DNA of 64,000 nucleotides from Edaphocola flava (GCF_004118155.1 NZ_SAIQ01000001.1:744001-808000), one strand, 5' to 3'. Numbered from the stretch's first letter, positions 26,407 through 36,057 are shown. Notes: generated from the letters alone by a model not told the origin. Numbers and translations are program-made.

Positions 26407-28536
26407 ATGAAAAAATCTCTTCTGCCTCTGGCCTCTCTCTTACTTATGGGCCAGATGTCAAACGCACAACATATGAATTATCCTCAGACCCGTAAAGAAG
26501 ACCAGGCCGACAATTATTTCGGTCAGAAGGTAACCGATCCTTACCGCTGGCTGGAACAAGATACAGCCAAAGAAACGGAAGCTTGGGTACAGACGCAAAA
26601 CCAGTTCACCAATGCTTACCTGCAACAGATCCCTTACCGCGATGCCATCAGAGAAAGACTGACGCAGTTATGGAATTATGAAAAATACTCTGCTCCTTTC
26701 AAAAACGGGCAATACTACACTTTCTACAAAAATGATGGTTTACAGAACCAGTCCGTACTTTATATCCAGACTGGCATTAATGGCAAGCCAGAAGTATTAC
26801 TGGACCCGAACAAATTATCCGGCGATGGAACGGTAGCCTTACAGGCGACAGCATTCTCCAAAAAAGAAAAATACTTTGCATATGCAGTATCTGCCTCCGG
26901 TAGTGACTGGCAGGAAATATATGTGATGGATGTAAAGACGAAGCAACTGCTTTCTGAGAAAATTGAATACGTAAAATTCACCGGTATTTCCTGGAAAGGC
27001 GAAGAAGGCTTTTACTACAGCGGTTATTCCAAGCCTAAAGATGAGGCCACCAAATATTCTGCAAAAACAGAATACCAGAAAGTATTCTTCCATAAAATAG
27101 GTACTGCACAAAGTGAAGATATACTGGTGTATGAAGACAAGGAACATCCATTACGCTATGTAGGCGCAGACCTTACCGAAGATGAGCGCTTCCTCGTGCT
27201 GGGTATTTCTGAAGGTACAGACGGTAGCGAGATCAAGATCAAAGACCTGAAAGATGCAAGTAATAAAGGCTTTACCACTATCGTACCGGGCTTCGAAACC
27301 AATGCTTCCGTGGTAGATAACATCGGCGACAAAATCGTACTAAACACCAATAACGGCGCCCCGAATTATAAAGTAGTTTTACTGGACCCAAAAAATCCGG
27401 CAGCTGCCAACTGGCAAACCCTTATCCCAGAACAGAAAGAAAAACTGGAAGGCGTGGGTACAGCAGGTGGCAAATTGTTTGCCAATTACCTGAGAAACGC
27501 GGTAAGCGTAGTAGAACAATATGATTACAAAGGCAAGAAAGAACGCAGCATCACCTTACCGGGCTTAGGTACGGCAAGTGGTTTTGGTGCGCATAAAGAC
27601 GATAAGGATTTTTATTATACCTATACTTCGTTCATCAATCCTCCTACGATTTATCACTATGATATTGCCACAGGAAAGTCTACCCTGTTCCGCAAGTCCA
27701 GTGCCAAATTCAACCCGGAAGAGTATGAGACGAAACAGGTTTTCTATCCTTCTAAAGACGGCACTAAAGTACCCATGTTCATTACCTACAAAAAAGGCTT
27801 GAAGCTGGATGGCAATAACCCTACGATGCTGTATGCATACGGCGGATTCAACATCAGTCTGACCCCATCATTCTCTATGGCACTGATTCCATTCCTGGAA
27901 AGTGGTGGTGTTTACTGCCTGGCCAATCTGCGCGGTGGTGGCGAGTTTGGCGAAGACTGGCATAAAGGTGGTATGCTGTCTAACAAGCAAAATGTATTTG
28001 ACGACTTTATCTCTGGTGCTGAATTCCTGATCAAAGAAAAATATACTTCCAGCAGCAAGCTCGCTATCCGCGGTGGTTCTAACGGAGGTTTGCTGGTCGG
28101 CGCCTGCCTGACGCAGCGCCCGGACCTTTATGCAGTAGCCATCCCGCAGGTGGGCGTACTGGACATGCTGCGCTATCATAAATTCACTGTAGGTTGGGGC
28201 TGGGCTGTAGAGTACGGTAGCAGTGATAATCAGGATCAGTTCGACTACCTGATCAAATATTCTCCTTTGCACAATATCAAAAAAGGCACGTGCTACCCTG
28301 CAACTATGATCACCACTGCCGATCATGATGACCGTGTAGTACCGGCGCACTCTTTCAAATTTGCAGCGACCCTGCAGGAAAATCAAGGCTGCGAAAAACC
28401 GAATCTGATCCGTATCGACTCCAAAGCCGGACACGGCGCCGGTAAGCCAACAACAAAAGTAATTGATGAAGCTGCTGACATCTGGGCATTCACTTTATGG
28501 AATATGGGCATTAAAAACCTGAAGTTTCCTAAATAA
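26407..28536 (+). CDS. Exported prolyl oligopeptidase (family S9A)
   Basis: 709 residues. A signal peptide (MKKSLLPLASLLLMGQMSNAQ) directs it to the periplasm. The mature protein starts like classical prolyl endopeptidases (YPQTRKED...DPYRWLEQD), followed by a beta-propeller and a C-terminal hydrolase domain. The catalytic triad is Ser about 558 in RGGSNGGLL, Asp about 642 in DHDDRVVP, and His about 676 in AGHGAGKP. The conserved YGGFNISLTPSF segment before the active site supports subfamily S9A. It cleaves short peptides after proline. Together with the 8920-10923 gene the window holds two exported S9 enzymes. Confidence 0.95.
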   Translation: MKKSLLPLASLLLMGQMSNAQHMNYPQTRKEDQADNYFGQKVTDPYRWLEQDTAKETEAWVQTQNQFTNAYLQQIPYRDAIRERLTQLWNYEKYSAPFKNGQYYTFYKNDGLQNQSVLYIQTGINGKPEVLLDPNKLSGDGTVALQATAFSKKEKYFAYAVSASGSDWQEIYVMDVKTKQLLSEKIEYVKFTGISWKGEEGFYYSGYSKPKDEATKYSAKTEYQKVFFHKIGTAQSEDILVYEDKEHPLRYVGADLTEDERFLVLGISEGTDGSEIKIKDLKDASNKGFTTIVPGFETNASVVDNIGDKIVLNTNNGAPNYKVVLLDPKNPAAANWQTLIPEQKEKLEGVGTAGGKLFANYLRNAVSVVEQYDYKGKKERSITLPGLGTASGFGAHKDDKDFYYTYTSFINPPTIYHYDIATGKSTLFRKSSAKFNPEEYETKQVFYPSKDGTKVPMFITYKKGLKLDGNNPTMLYAYGGFNISLTPSFSMALIPFLESGGVYCLANLRGGGEFGEDWHKGGMLSNKQNVFDDFISGAEFLIKEKYTSSSKLAIRGGSNGGLLVGACLTQRPDLYAVAIPQVGVLDMLRYHKFTVGWGWAVEYGSSDNQDQFDYLIKYSPLHNIKKGTCYPATMITTADHDDRVVPAHSFKFAATLQENQGCEKPNLIRIDSKAGHGAGKPTTKVIDEAADIWAFTLWNMGIKNLKFPK

Positions 28537-28560
28537 GTACAATTCAAGATTTCAAGTATA

Positions 28561-28595
28561 ATAAGAAGGCTATCCCGACGGGATAGCCTTCTTAT
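28561..28595. terminator. Bidirectional terminator between prolyl oligopeptidase and GH16 genes
   Basis: Sixteen-base perfect arms (28561-28576, 28580-28595), 3-base loop, between convergent genes. Confidence 0.85.
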
Positions 28596-28597
28596 TA

Positions 28598-30838
28598 TTA
28601 GTATTTCTGAAATTTCACCTGCTCTGTTCTCCCTTGCTGCTGCACTTCCAGAATATAAATTCCTTCCGGGAATTGCGTAATATTCAGCGCTCTGTCTTGT
28701 GCCAGTTTATTCTGATCTACAACTACCCCTTTCATATTGATGATCTGGTAATCCACCAATTCATTCTCCTTAAATGATTTGCCCAGTATAATAGTTATAC
28801 GATCATTGGCCGGGTTAGGAAATACAAGTGTTTGGCTTGTCTTCATTACCGGAAACGGAAGTGTTGCATTATACTGAATTTCTGTTTGATCAAAATCATC
28901 GAAGTAAATATAAGGTTCCAGATTCGTCATATACAAATCATCAATCATACTGTGTATAGCAATCGTATCATTAATATCTTCTACCATTTTATTGGCCACT
29001 GCCTCATATACATTTCGTTCCAGTAGTGTACTGTCTTCCTCATTAAGGCGGGTTTGCAGATATATGGCCGAACCATCTTTCTCCCTATAAGTGTCCGGCC
29101 TGCCATATGTAGGCGCGACCATATTCAGGGCATTTTTTGATCCATAAAACATACGCTGACCACATGCATTGGTCACTTTAAGCGACCAGCTTACGCTATA
29201 GTAAAAAATACCGAAATGAAAAAAGCGCGGTGTCTGTATAGACGAACCATAAGCATGATAAGTATTACTGCCGTTGACCGGATGGGAATAATTCACCACC
29301 CACTCATAAGTTGCGCCAGCCTGTGGATTAAGCACCTGTAGGCTCAGGCCCATTTTAAAAGGGAATATGTTCTGAAAGCAGGATACGACCTGGTTACTCA
29401 CGGTACCATTCTGCACCAGTTTATTTATTTTATTTGAAGGACATCCATCGGGTGTATACTGATACTGTAGCAGCGCTGTATTGGCCGGTACAGGATTGGC
29501 TGTATTGTTCTGTACATATACTGTACTGCCCTGGTTAGCATAACCGGTAATGTTTAAAGAGTTATTATCGACCGACCAGGTACCCCCCGTTACCGGAGGA
29601 GTTACCGAAAAGGCTGCTGTACCGCATACATAAGCAGGCCCAGTGATCTGCGACGAACTGTTACATATTTCGCTATACCCATCAAGCTCAGGATGGCGCT
29701 GCCAGATTTTTACATAATCGACTTCGGCCTCGCCCAGCTCGGTGACACCTGAAGTAGCTGGGCCATGAATCCCGTCAACACCGGTAGTAATATTAAAGTT
29801 ACAGTTTGAGTTATCCCTTCTGTAAGGGAAACCGTAGGTAACTTTATAGGTTCCATTTGGGTTACAACCCGAACCGATCTTAACTGTATAGCTCAGACCA
29901 CTGTTTGTATAGACTGAAGCCTCTTTATAATACTTCCACATGGTATGCACCAGCTCATTGTCCAGGTAGAAGCGTATGACAGTAGTATCCCACTCACAGG
30001 TATAGGTATGCCAGTCATTCAGGTAAAGGTAATTGCCCGCCATCCAGTTGATATATTTTTGCCGGGGATACTGGATATCTTTTGCATTTTGTGAGGCATT
30101 TTTAGTAGTATGATATGGTAGGGGAGCAACAGATGTATCGGTAGACTTCTTACCCCATGCATGGGTTGGATAAGACATTCTGGTCCTGTAACGGTTAAAG
30201 GTGAAGGGATTGCCTCCATACTGTCCGCTCCAGTCCGGGCCATAGCTTTCGGCCATATCTATTTCATTGACTCCTACATAACTACCATACCAAGTCCATA
30301 AAGTAGTATGGGCTTTGGGGAATACCGGCATTTTCATACGCACCTCAAACTTGCCGGCATTAAAAGCCTTTTTCTGGTTCTGGTAATAGTACCGGGTAGA
30401 TATTTTACCTGTGGTATAATATTCTGTATGCCCATCAGCATCCGTATAGGCCTGGCTTTTCACCTTCAGTTTTACCGTACCATTACTCACAATCACATTT
30501 TGGTCCAGGTCACCGGCATTCCATTCGTCATGTATCCCATCAGGCTGCCACCAGCCGGAGCGTCGCGAGTTAGCGTTCTGGCAGTAATCGTTATAATACC
30601 AGCCTCCATTGGGCAGAGGCTGCTCCATACCCAGCCAGGAGCCATAGGTGATCCATTTAGAATCGTCCAGACTGGTTCCATTGAAATCGTCAAACAAAAT
30701 GAGTTTCCAGGGGCTGTTGTCACAAATCTGTGGATTTGAACCGGAAGCAAAGGTACGATCGGGCAGCCAGGCATTCTGTGCGTAAGATAAGCTGCATAAA
30801 CCTGAGGACAGCAGCAGGGCTGTTAAGTATTTTTTCAT
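28598..30838 (-). CDS. Secreted glycoside hydrolase family 16 protein with T9SS type A sorting domain
   Basis: 746 residues. Signal peptide (ends ...LSYAQ), then a GH16 catalytic domain (about 45-375) with LILFDDFNGTSLDDSKW at its start. The catalytic signature NEIDMAESYG contains the ExDxxE motif (two acidic catalytic residues and the helper Asp). DWHTYTCEWD and IRFYLDNELVH are further GH16 blocks. Ig-like modules follow, and a C-terminal type A T9SS tail with VFPNPANDR, GVVVDQNKL and FPEGIYILEV. GH16 enzymes cut beta-1,3/1,4-glucans or marine galactans; which one cannot be told. No SusC/SusD pair or other glycosidase lies nearby, so it is not in an evident polysaccharide-utilisation locus. 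Confidence 0.9.
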   Translation of the reverse strand: MKKYLTALLLSSGLCSLSYAQNAWLPDRTFASGSNPQICDNSPWKLILFDDFNGTSLDDSKWITYGSWLGMEQPLPNGGWYYNDYCQNANSRRSGWWQPDGIHDEWNAGDLDQNVIVSNGTVKLKVKSQAYTDADGHTEYYTTGKISTRYYYQNQKKAFNAGKFEVRMKMPVFPKAHTTLWTWYGSYVGVNEIDMAESYGPDWSGQYGGNPFTFNRYRTRMSYPTHAWGKKSTDTSVAPLPYHTTKNASQNAKDIQYPRQKYINWMAGNYLYLNDWHTYTCEWDTTVIRFYLDNELVHTMWKYYKEASVYTNSGLSYTVKIGSGCNPNGTYKVTYGFPYRRDNSNCNFNITTGVDGIHGPATSGVTELGEAEVDYVKIWQRHPELDGYSEICNSSSQITGPAYVCGTAAFSVTPPVTGGTWSVDNNSLNITGYANQGSTVYVQNNTANPVPANTALLQYQYTPDGCPSNKINKLVQNGTVSNQVVSCFQNIFPFKMGLSLQVLNPQAGATYEWVVNYSHPVNGSNTYHAYGSSIQTPRFFHFGIFYYSVSWSLKVTNACGQRMFYGSKNALNMVAPTYGRPDTYREKDGSAIYLQTRLNEEDSTLLERNVYEAVANKMVEDINDTIAIHSMIDDLYMTNLEPYIYFDDFDQTEIQYNATLPFPVMKTSQTLVFPNPANDRITIILGKSFKENELVDYQIINMKGVVVDQNKLAQDRALNITQFPEGIYILEVQQQGRTEQVKFQKY

Positions 30839-30975
30839 AAATGATTTATGATTTTAAGTGTTAAAAATAAAATATTGTGGATTTATGGGGGATTAGACAT
30901 AGCAACCCCAGACCGTACCGAACATAGTACAGATCAGGTTAGTTGTAAAATCATTAGAGGAAATTGCTCAGGACG

Positions 30976-31473
30976 CTAGCGGACGGTAATATCCTTTGGT
31001 TCATATATAGTACCCCTGACTAATAAGCTATCATTGCCTTTGATATAAAAACTATTAGTAGGATCCGGGAAGTAAGAATAAAATACTGTAGGGTTAATTA
31101 TATACTTACCCTTACCCTTATACTCATAAGCATCAATACGCGAAGAGTTATGCTTGTCTGTAAAGTACTGTACACCATCAAGAATAAACCCAATGGGTAC
31201 CAGGGTATCATCTGTTCCTCCATAACTAAGAACAAATGAACCTGATTTAGGATATGAATGAACATTAAAATCAAATTCGAAGCTGATTTCTTTTCCATTA
31301 ATTTTATTGAGTAGGTATATTTGTGGTTGTCCCATCATATAATATCCTTCAACGTTTCGTGTACTTAGTCTTGTACCATCAATATATAATTCAGATTTTT
31401 CATTTCTATCCTTATTGCAGGCCGCAAAGCCCAAAAGAAATAAAGCGGATAATAATAGTGAAGTGTATTTCAT
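30976..31473 (-). CDS. Hypothetical lipoprotein, paralogue of the next gene
   Basis: 165 residues with a lipobox (LGFAAC, Cys at about 19) after a short hydrophobic signal. The mature start is CNKDRNEKSELYIDG and the C-terminus is GTIYEPKDITVR. Both ends match the product of 31529-32014 (CNKDRNKKSTFYIDG and GTIYEAKDKTIR), so the two are tandem duplicates. I recognise no named family. A beta-rich, membrane-anchored protein is likely. It lies between that paralogue and the GH16 gene, all on the minus strand; the link to GH16 is only positional, as 137 bases separate them. Confidence 0.75.
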   Translation of the reverse strand: MKYTSLLLSALFLLGFAACNKDRNEKSELYIDGTRLSTRNVEGYYMMGQPQIYLLNKINGKEISFEFDFNVHSYPKSGSFVLSYGGTDDTLVPIGFILDGVQYFTDKHNSSRIDAYEYKGKGKYIINPTVFYSYFPDPTNSFYIKGNDSLLVRGTIYEPKDITVR

Positions 31474-31528
31474 AAAAGTGTACTTGTAGTGGTATAAAAG
31501 TTTTTATAGATTCAGATTATGATAAGTA

Positions 31529-32014
31529 CTATCGTATAGTTTTATCTTTAGCTTCGTAAATAGTGCCCCAAAAGCGGATACTGTCATTGCCTTCTATAGC
31601 TTTAGTGCTATCACTTGGATCAGGTACCCGTATCCGCAACCAGATCGGCTCTATAGTATATTTTCCTAGACCATTTTCTTCAGTAGCCGAAACAACAGCG
31701 TTTGTATAAGAGGAAACAATATAAATTTTACCATCCCCAAGGATAACTCCAATATTTGCAGTAGCAGGTTGGGTACTGTTAGAAATTGGGATAGCACCAC
31801 TTTTGGAGAATCCCGCATCAAAAAAGACCAGAGATACAAATTCACTCCCTGAATAAGTCATCTCTGAGTTTCCACTCATAACATAAGCCTCAAACTTTCG
31901 TGTTTCATATTGTTTACCGTCAATATAGAAGGTAGATTTTTTATTTCGATCCTTATTGCAGGCCGAGAATAGAAGAAGAAGCGAGGCAAATAAAGAAAGG
32001 TATTTTTTCGGCAC
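31529..32014 (-). CDS. Hypothetical lipoprotein, paralogue of the previous gene
   Basis: 161 residues; lipobox LLFSAC. The start codon is GTG at 32014: an in-frame TAA lies two codons before it and the signal peptide starts straight after, so no ATG start is possible. The middle (FVSLVFFDAGFSKSGAIPIS) corresponds to ISFEFDFNVHSYPKSGSFVLS in its neighbour, but overall the two have diverged. Function unknown. It is separated from its paralogue by 55 bases with no terminator, suggesting one transcript. Confidence 0.72.
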   Translation of the reverse strand: MPKKYLSLFASLLLLFSACNKDRNKKSTFYIDGKQYETRKFEAYVMSGNSEMTYSGSEFVSLVFFDAGFSKSGAIPISNSTQPATANIGVILGDGKIYIVSSYTNAVVSATEENGLGKYTIEPIWLRIRVPDPSDSTKAIEGNDSIRFWGTIYEAKDKTIR

Positions 32015-32299
32015 AGTTTAGTTGTATTGATTAGCTAAAATTAAAATAAATCATCTGTTTGTGTATCAATTCCTTACTATCTAAATGTTAAAGACGTAAG
32101 GAAAATTTCAATTTCAAAACCAGCATTTTAAATAGTGAAGGAAGCCGTAAATGAACGGGCGCTACAATTATATATATTCTGAATCAATGATGTTCCTGTA
32201 AAATATTTGTTATCTGAATGGTCATTTCATTGTATTACTGTAGTTTTAAACTCACAAAACTGATCCTACGATATTTTATCACCAATATAATTGTGCGAT

Positions 32300-33895
32300 T
32301 TGCAGACTGACTTTCTAATCATAGGTTCCGGTATTGCCGGACTCACTTTTGCCATCAAAACGGCACAACGCTTTCCTGAGGCCAGGATCACTTTGCTGAC
32401 CAAGGCTCAGGAAGATAATGAAACCAATACTAAATATGCACAGGGCGGTATCGCGGTAGTAGATACTGACGGTGATAGCTTTGACAAACATATAAAGGAT
32501 ACCCTCATTGCCGGTGACGGATTGTGTAATGAGGAGGTGGTTAAAATTGTGGTTACTGAAGGTCCGCAGATGGTACAGGAGATGATCGACTGGGGTACCC
32601 GCTTTGATAAAGATGCGCAAGGCGAATACCTTAGGGGTAAAGAAGGCGGGCACTCCGACTTCCGCATCCTGCATTATAAAGATATTACCGGCTGGGAAAT
32701 TGAGCGCGCACTACTCGAAGAAGTCAAGCGTTTTGACAATATCCATATCTTCAAAAATTATTTTGTGGTGGATATTATTACACAACACCACCTGGGACAC
32801 CTGGTGACCAAATCGACACCGGATATTACCTGCTATGGTGTATATGTGCTCAATAAAGAGACCAACCATATAGAGAAGATACTGGGTAAGGTCACGCTTA
32901 TGGCGACCGGTGGTGCCGGACAGGTGTACCGCAGTACAACCAATCCTAAGATCGCGACCGGCGATGGTATTGCTATGGTATACCGTGCTAAGGGACGTAT
33001 CGAAAATATGGAGTTTATACAATTCCACCCTACTGCCCTGTACGAAGTGGGCGTCAGTCCTTCTTTCCTGATTACGGAAGCGGTACGTGGCGACGGGGGC
33101 ATCTTACGCAATGTGCATGGAGAAGCATTTATGCCACGCTATGATGAACGTAAAGACCTGGCTCCCCGCGATATTGTAGCCCGCGCTATAGATAATGAAA
33201 TGAAGGTAACAGGTGCATCGCACGTATACCTTGATTGCCGTCATATGGATCAGGAAAAATTCCTGCATCACTTCCCCAACATTTATGAGAAGTGTAAAAG
33301 CATCGGTATAGATGTGTTTACACAAATGATACCAGTAGCTCCGGCGGCACATTACTGCTGCGGAGGTATTAAAACGGATACACGCGGACAAACCTCGATC
33401 ATGCACTTACTGGCCTGCGGTGAATGCAGCAGTACGGGCCTGCATGGTGCCAATCGCCTGGCGAGCAACTCCCTGTTGGAGGCACTGGTATACGGTAACC
33501 GCTGTGCAGACCGGGCTGCAGAACTATACCTGAACAGCACCTTCCGGGACGATATTCCCGACTGGAATGCGGACGGTACTGGAGAACCGAAAGAGATGAT
33601 CCTGATCACCCAGACCCGTAAAGAGCTGGAATCGATTATGAGTGATTATGTGGGTATCGTACGTAATGATGTGCGGCTGCAAAGGGCTATGCGCCGCCTG
33701 GATCTCCTGCATGATGAAACGGAAGCCCTGTATGAAACCAGCACAATCTCACCGCAACTGGTCGAGCTGCGCAACCTGATCACTATCGGCTACCTGATTG
33801 TAAAAGGGGCTCAGTTCCGTAAAGAGAGCCGGGGCCTGCATTACACCACAGACTATCCCGGAAAGAATGATATACTACAGAATATTGTTCTGTAA
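32300..33895 (+). CDS. nadB: L-aspartate oxidase
   Basis: FAD enzyme that oxidises L-aspartate to iminoaspartate, the first step of de novo NAD synthesis; its product goes to NadA (7680-8705). About 530 residues of the succinate-dehydrogenase flavoprotein fold: FAD-binding IIGSGIAGLTFAI at the N-terminus, EGGHSDFRILHYKDITGWEIE, QFHPTALY, RGDGG, and GLHGANRLASNSLLEALVYG. The C-terminal motif RGLHYTTDYP is also typical. The start must be non-ATG: a stop codon lies at 32288, followed by TTG at 32291 and TTG at 32300. I prefer 32300 because it gives MQTDFLIIGSG, the usual beginning in relatives; 32291 adds three residues. Confidence 0.93.
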   Translation: MQTDFLIIGSGIAGLTFAIKTAQRFPEARITLLTKAQEDNETNTKYAQGGIAVVDTDGDSFDKHIKDTLIAGDGLCNEEVVKIVVTEGPQMVQEMIDWGTRFDKDAQGEYLRGKEGGHSDFRILHYKDITGWEIERALLEEVKRFDNIHIFKNYFVVDIITQHHLGHLVTKSTPDITCYGVYVLNKETNHIEKILGKVTLMATGGAGQVYRSTTNPKIATGDGIAMVYRAKGRIENMEFIQFHPTALYEVGVSPSFLITEAVRGDGGILRNVHGEAFMPRYDERKDLAPRDIVARAIDNEMKVTGASHVYLDCRHMDQEKFLHHFPNIYEKCKSIGIDVFTQMIPVAPAAHYCCGGIKTDTRGQTSIMHLLACGECSSTGLHGANRLASNSLLEALVYGNRCADRAAELYLNSTFRDDIPDWNADGTGEPKEMILITQTRKELESIMSDYVGIVRNDVRLQRAMRRLDLLHDETEALYETSTISPQLVELRNLITIGYLIVKGAQFRKESRGLHYTTDYPGKNDILQNIVL

Positions 33896-33903
33896 TAAAA
33901 AAG

Positions 33904-33929
33904 GAAGCGCATATGCGCTTCTTTTTTTA
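33904..33929 (+). terminator. Terminator of nadB
   Basis: Perfect 18-base hairpin (33904-33921) followed by seven T residues; the tract touches the stop codon of the convergent small gene. Confidence 0.8.
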
Positions 33930-34121
33930 TTGATGATATTTTTTAGCCCTGCGGATAAAGTATATGGCCAGTAATATTACACCTACTACTTCGCCCAACA
34001 TACCCAGGCCTAGCATCATCGCTGCACCAGGCAGGTGTTCCAGCTTGAATAAAGCACCTACGAGTGTGGAGATAATTCCTGCAGCGGTCAGAATGATTGC
34101 GGTAATGACTAATGATTTCAT
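33927..34121 (-). CDS. Small GldL-N-terminus-like membrane protein
   Basis: 64 residues with two transmembrane segments (about 4-23 and 34-56) and a basic C-terminus (RRAKKYHQ). The turn between them, GALFKLEHLPGAAMMLGLGMLGE, resembles the membrane hairpin of the T9SS motor protein GldL (the 'GALFK..H.PGA..ML' pattern), but the long periplasmic part of GldL is absent. Such short relatives are found in many Bacteroidota; their role is not known to me. It sits between nadB and the SulP gene, with 39 bases to the SulP stop, and could be cotranscribed with SulP. Confidence 0.7.
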   Translation of the reverse strand: MKSLVITAIILTAAGIISTLVGALFKLEHLPGAAMMLGLGMLGEVVGVILLAIYFIRRAKKYHQ

Positions 34122-34160
34122 GTTTTTATATCTGTTTTTCGGGTGTACAAATTGTAATGC

Positions 34161-35690
34161 TTACTCCTGGCTCATTACTTTATAAGTCGGGTCTTCCATA
34201 ATATTTACCTCTATTACAGTAGCGGCGTTTTGCAATATTTTCCGGCAGTCTTCACTCAGGTGGCGCAGGCGCAATACCTTACCCTGCTGCTGGTAGCGAT
34301 CTGTCAGTTTATGCAGCATGTCGATAGCGCTCATATCTGCCACACGACTTTCTTTAAAATCGATGATCACTTCGGCAGGATCATGTGCCGGATCAAATTT
34401 TTCTGCAAAAGCGGAAACAGAACCGAAGAATAAGGGTCCGTAAATCTCATAATGCTTCACCCCGTTTTCATCGACATACTTGCGGGCACGAATGCGTTTG
34501 GCATTATCCCAGGCAAATACAAGCGCGGCAATGACCACACCGGCTAATACAGCCAGCGCAAGGTTATGCAGCAGCACGGTAATTACCGCAACGGTAATGC
34601 CTACAAATATATCTGATTTAGGCATTTTGTTGATGATGCGAAACGATACCCACTGGAAGGTCCCGATCGCCACCATCATCATCACGCCAACCAATGCAGC
34701 CATAGGTATCTTTTCTATAAAAGGTGCACCCACCAGGATGATGATGAGTATAGTAACGGAAGCGATAATACCGGCCAGTCTGGCACGAGAACCGGCGTTA
34801 ATATTGACCAGCGTTTGCGCTACCATGGCACAACCTCCCATACCTGCAAAAAGGCCATTAGTCACATTGGCCGCACCCTGTGCCATAGCTTCTCTGTTGG
34901 CATTTCCCTTTGTACCGGTAATCTCATCAACCATAGACAAGGTGAGCAAGGACTCGATCAGGCCCACACCCGCCATAACAAGAGAGAAAGGAAAGATGAT
35001 CTTTAGGGTATCCAGTGAAAAGGGTACCAGTGGAATATGAAATGCCGGCAGGCTACCGCTGATATGGGCAATATCCGCTACCGTTCTGGTCTGTATACCA
35101 AAGCCTGTAACGATGGCAAATACGACCAGTATAGCCACAAGCGATGCCGGAACGGCTTTGGTCATTTGAGGAAAAAAATATACAATGGCAATGGTCAGCA
35201 AAGTTAATCCCAGCATCACATACAGGGCATTACCCTGCAACCATTGGGTGCCACCGGCAGTTTTGAATTGTACTACCTGCGCCATAAAGATGATGACAGC
35301 CAGGCCATTCAGAAAACCATACATTACCGGCTGGGGTATAAGGCGTACAAACTTTGCCAGCTTCAGTGCACCAACCAGGAATTGTAATACTCCGGCCAGC
35401 AACACTGCTGCAAACAGGTACTCCATACCATGATCTTTGGCCAGGGCAATTAATACCACCACCGTGGCTCCGGCACCGCCGGAAACCATTCCCGGACGGC
35501 CTCCAAGGATGGCTGTAACCAATCCCATCAGGAAGGCAGCATACAGTCCGGTAAGTGGGCTAAGGCCCGCCAGGATCGCAAAAGACAGCGATTCCGGGAT
35601 CATGGTCATGGCTACGGTAAGCCCGGCTAGTATTTCATTTTTATAATTAACCTTCCGGCTAAAATCAAATGGACTGGTAAAAAAAGGCAT
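34161..35690 (-). CDS. SulP family inorganic anion transporter with STAS domain
   Basis: 509 residues. The N-terminal 400 form the multi-helix membrane domain, with the SulP hallmark AGLTVAMTMIPESLSFAILAGLSPLTGLYAAF (given in parts: AGLTVAMTMIPESLSFA and AGLSPLTGLYA) and RPGMVSGGAGA. The C-terminal STAS domain (about 410-505) has IYGPLFFGSV and VIIDFKESRVADMSAIDML, with the conserved D-S region slightly altered (ADMSAID). It moves sulfate, bicarbonate or another anion; the substrate cannot be told. It carries no fused carbonic anhydrase. Confidence 0.9.
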   Translation of the reverse strand: MPFFTSPFDFSRKVNYKNEILAGLTVAMTMIPESLSFAILAGLSPLTGLYAAFLMGLVTAILGGRPGMVSGGAGATVVVLIALAKDHGMEYLFAAVLLAGVLQFLVGALKLAKFVRLIPQPVMYGFLNGLAVIIFMAQVVQFKTAGGTQWLQGNALYVMLGLTLLTIAIVYFFPQMTKAVPASLVAILVVFAIVTGFGIQTRTVADIAHISGSLPAFHIPLVPFSLDTLKIIFPFSLVMAGVGLIESLLTLSMVDEITGTKGNANREAMAQGAANVTNGLFAGMGGCAMVAQTLVNINAGSRARLAGIIASVTILIIILVGAPFIEKIPMAALVGVMMMVAIGTFQWVSFRIINKMPKSDIFVGITVAVITVLLHNLALAVLAGVVIAALVFAWDNAKRIRARKYVDENGVKHYEIYGPLFFGSVSAFAEKFDPAHDPAEVIIDFKESRVADMSAIDMLHKLTDRYQQQGKVLRLRHLSEDCRKILQNAATVIEVNIMEDPTYKVMSQE

Positions 35691-35730
35691 AATGAATAAA
35701 ACTGAAAATAGCTGAGGTGCGGGGGATTAC

Positions 35731-35764
35731 AAAAAGAAGCGCTCCGGGCAGAAGCCTGAAGCGC
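35731..35764 (-). terminator. Terminator of the ftsX-DUF3098 operon
   Basis: Imperfect hairpin (arms 35739-35749 and 35754-35764, one mismatch and one G-T pair) followed on the minus strand by TTCTTTTTG, just after the DUF3098 stop codon. Confidence 0.65.
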
Positions 35765-35793
35765 AATATATAAGGTCGGTGAGGAGAAACGGA

Positions 35794-36057
35794 TTATCCT
35801 TTTACGTTCGTTTTAGGCTTACGCATGATAGCTACGATCTCAACAATGAATCCCAGGATCACCACAATCGGTGCCAGCGTAATTCTTCTGAAACTGAAGA
35901 TATCTTTTGAATACACATTTGGATCGTCACTTTTACCACCTGCCATCAGCATGAAGCCGATAACGATCAATGCCAGTCCGGCAAACATCAGGTAATAGTT
36001 CTCTTTGCTAAACTGAAATGTCTTTGGTGAATTGCTTTTATTATTGGGTAATGCCAT
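35794..36057 (-). CDS. DUF3098 family small membrane protein
   Basis: 87 residues, two transmembrane helices (about 25-43 and 60-80). The family signature FSKENYYLMFAGLALIVIGF and DPNVYSKDIFSFRRITLAP are recognisable. This protein follows ftsX in many Bacteroidota, and here it starts 39 bases after the ftsX stop. A supporting role in the FtsEX system or in the envelope is suggested only by that conserved linkage. Confidence 0.88.
   Translation of the reverse strand: MALPNNKSNSPKTFQFSKENYYLMFAGLALIVIGFMLMAGGKSDDPNVYSKDIFSFRRITLAPIVVILGFIVEIVAIMRKPKTNVKG

Noticed and set aside
28598..32014. Idea of a polysaccharide-utilisation locus around the GH16 gene
   Set aside because: No SusC/SusD pair, other glycosidase, or regulator is adjacent; the two lipoproteins are too small and not SusD- or SusE-like in motif.
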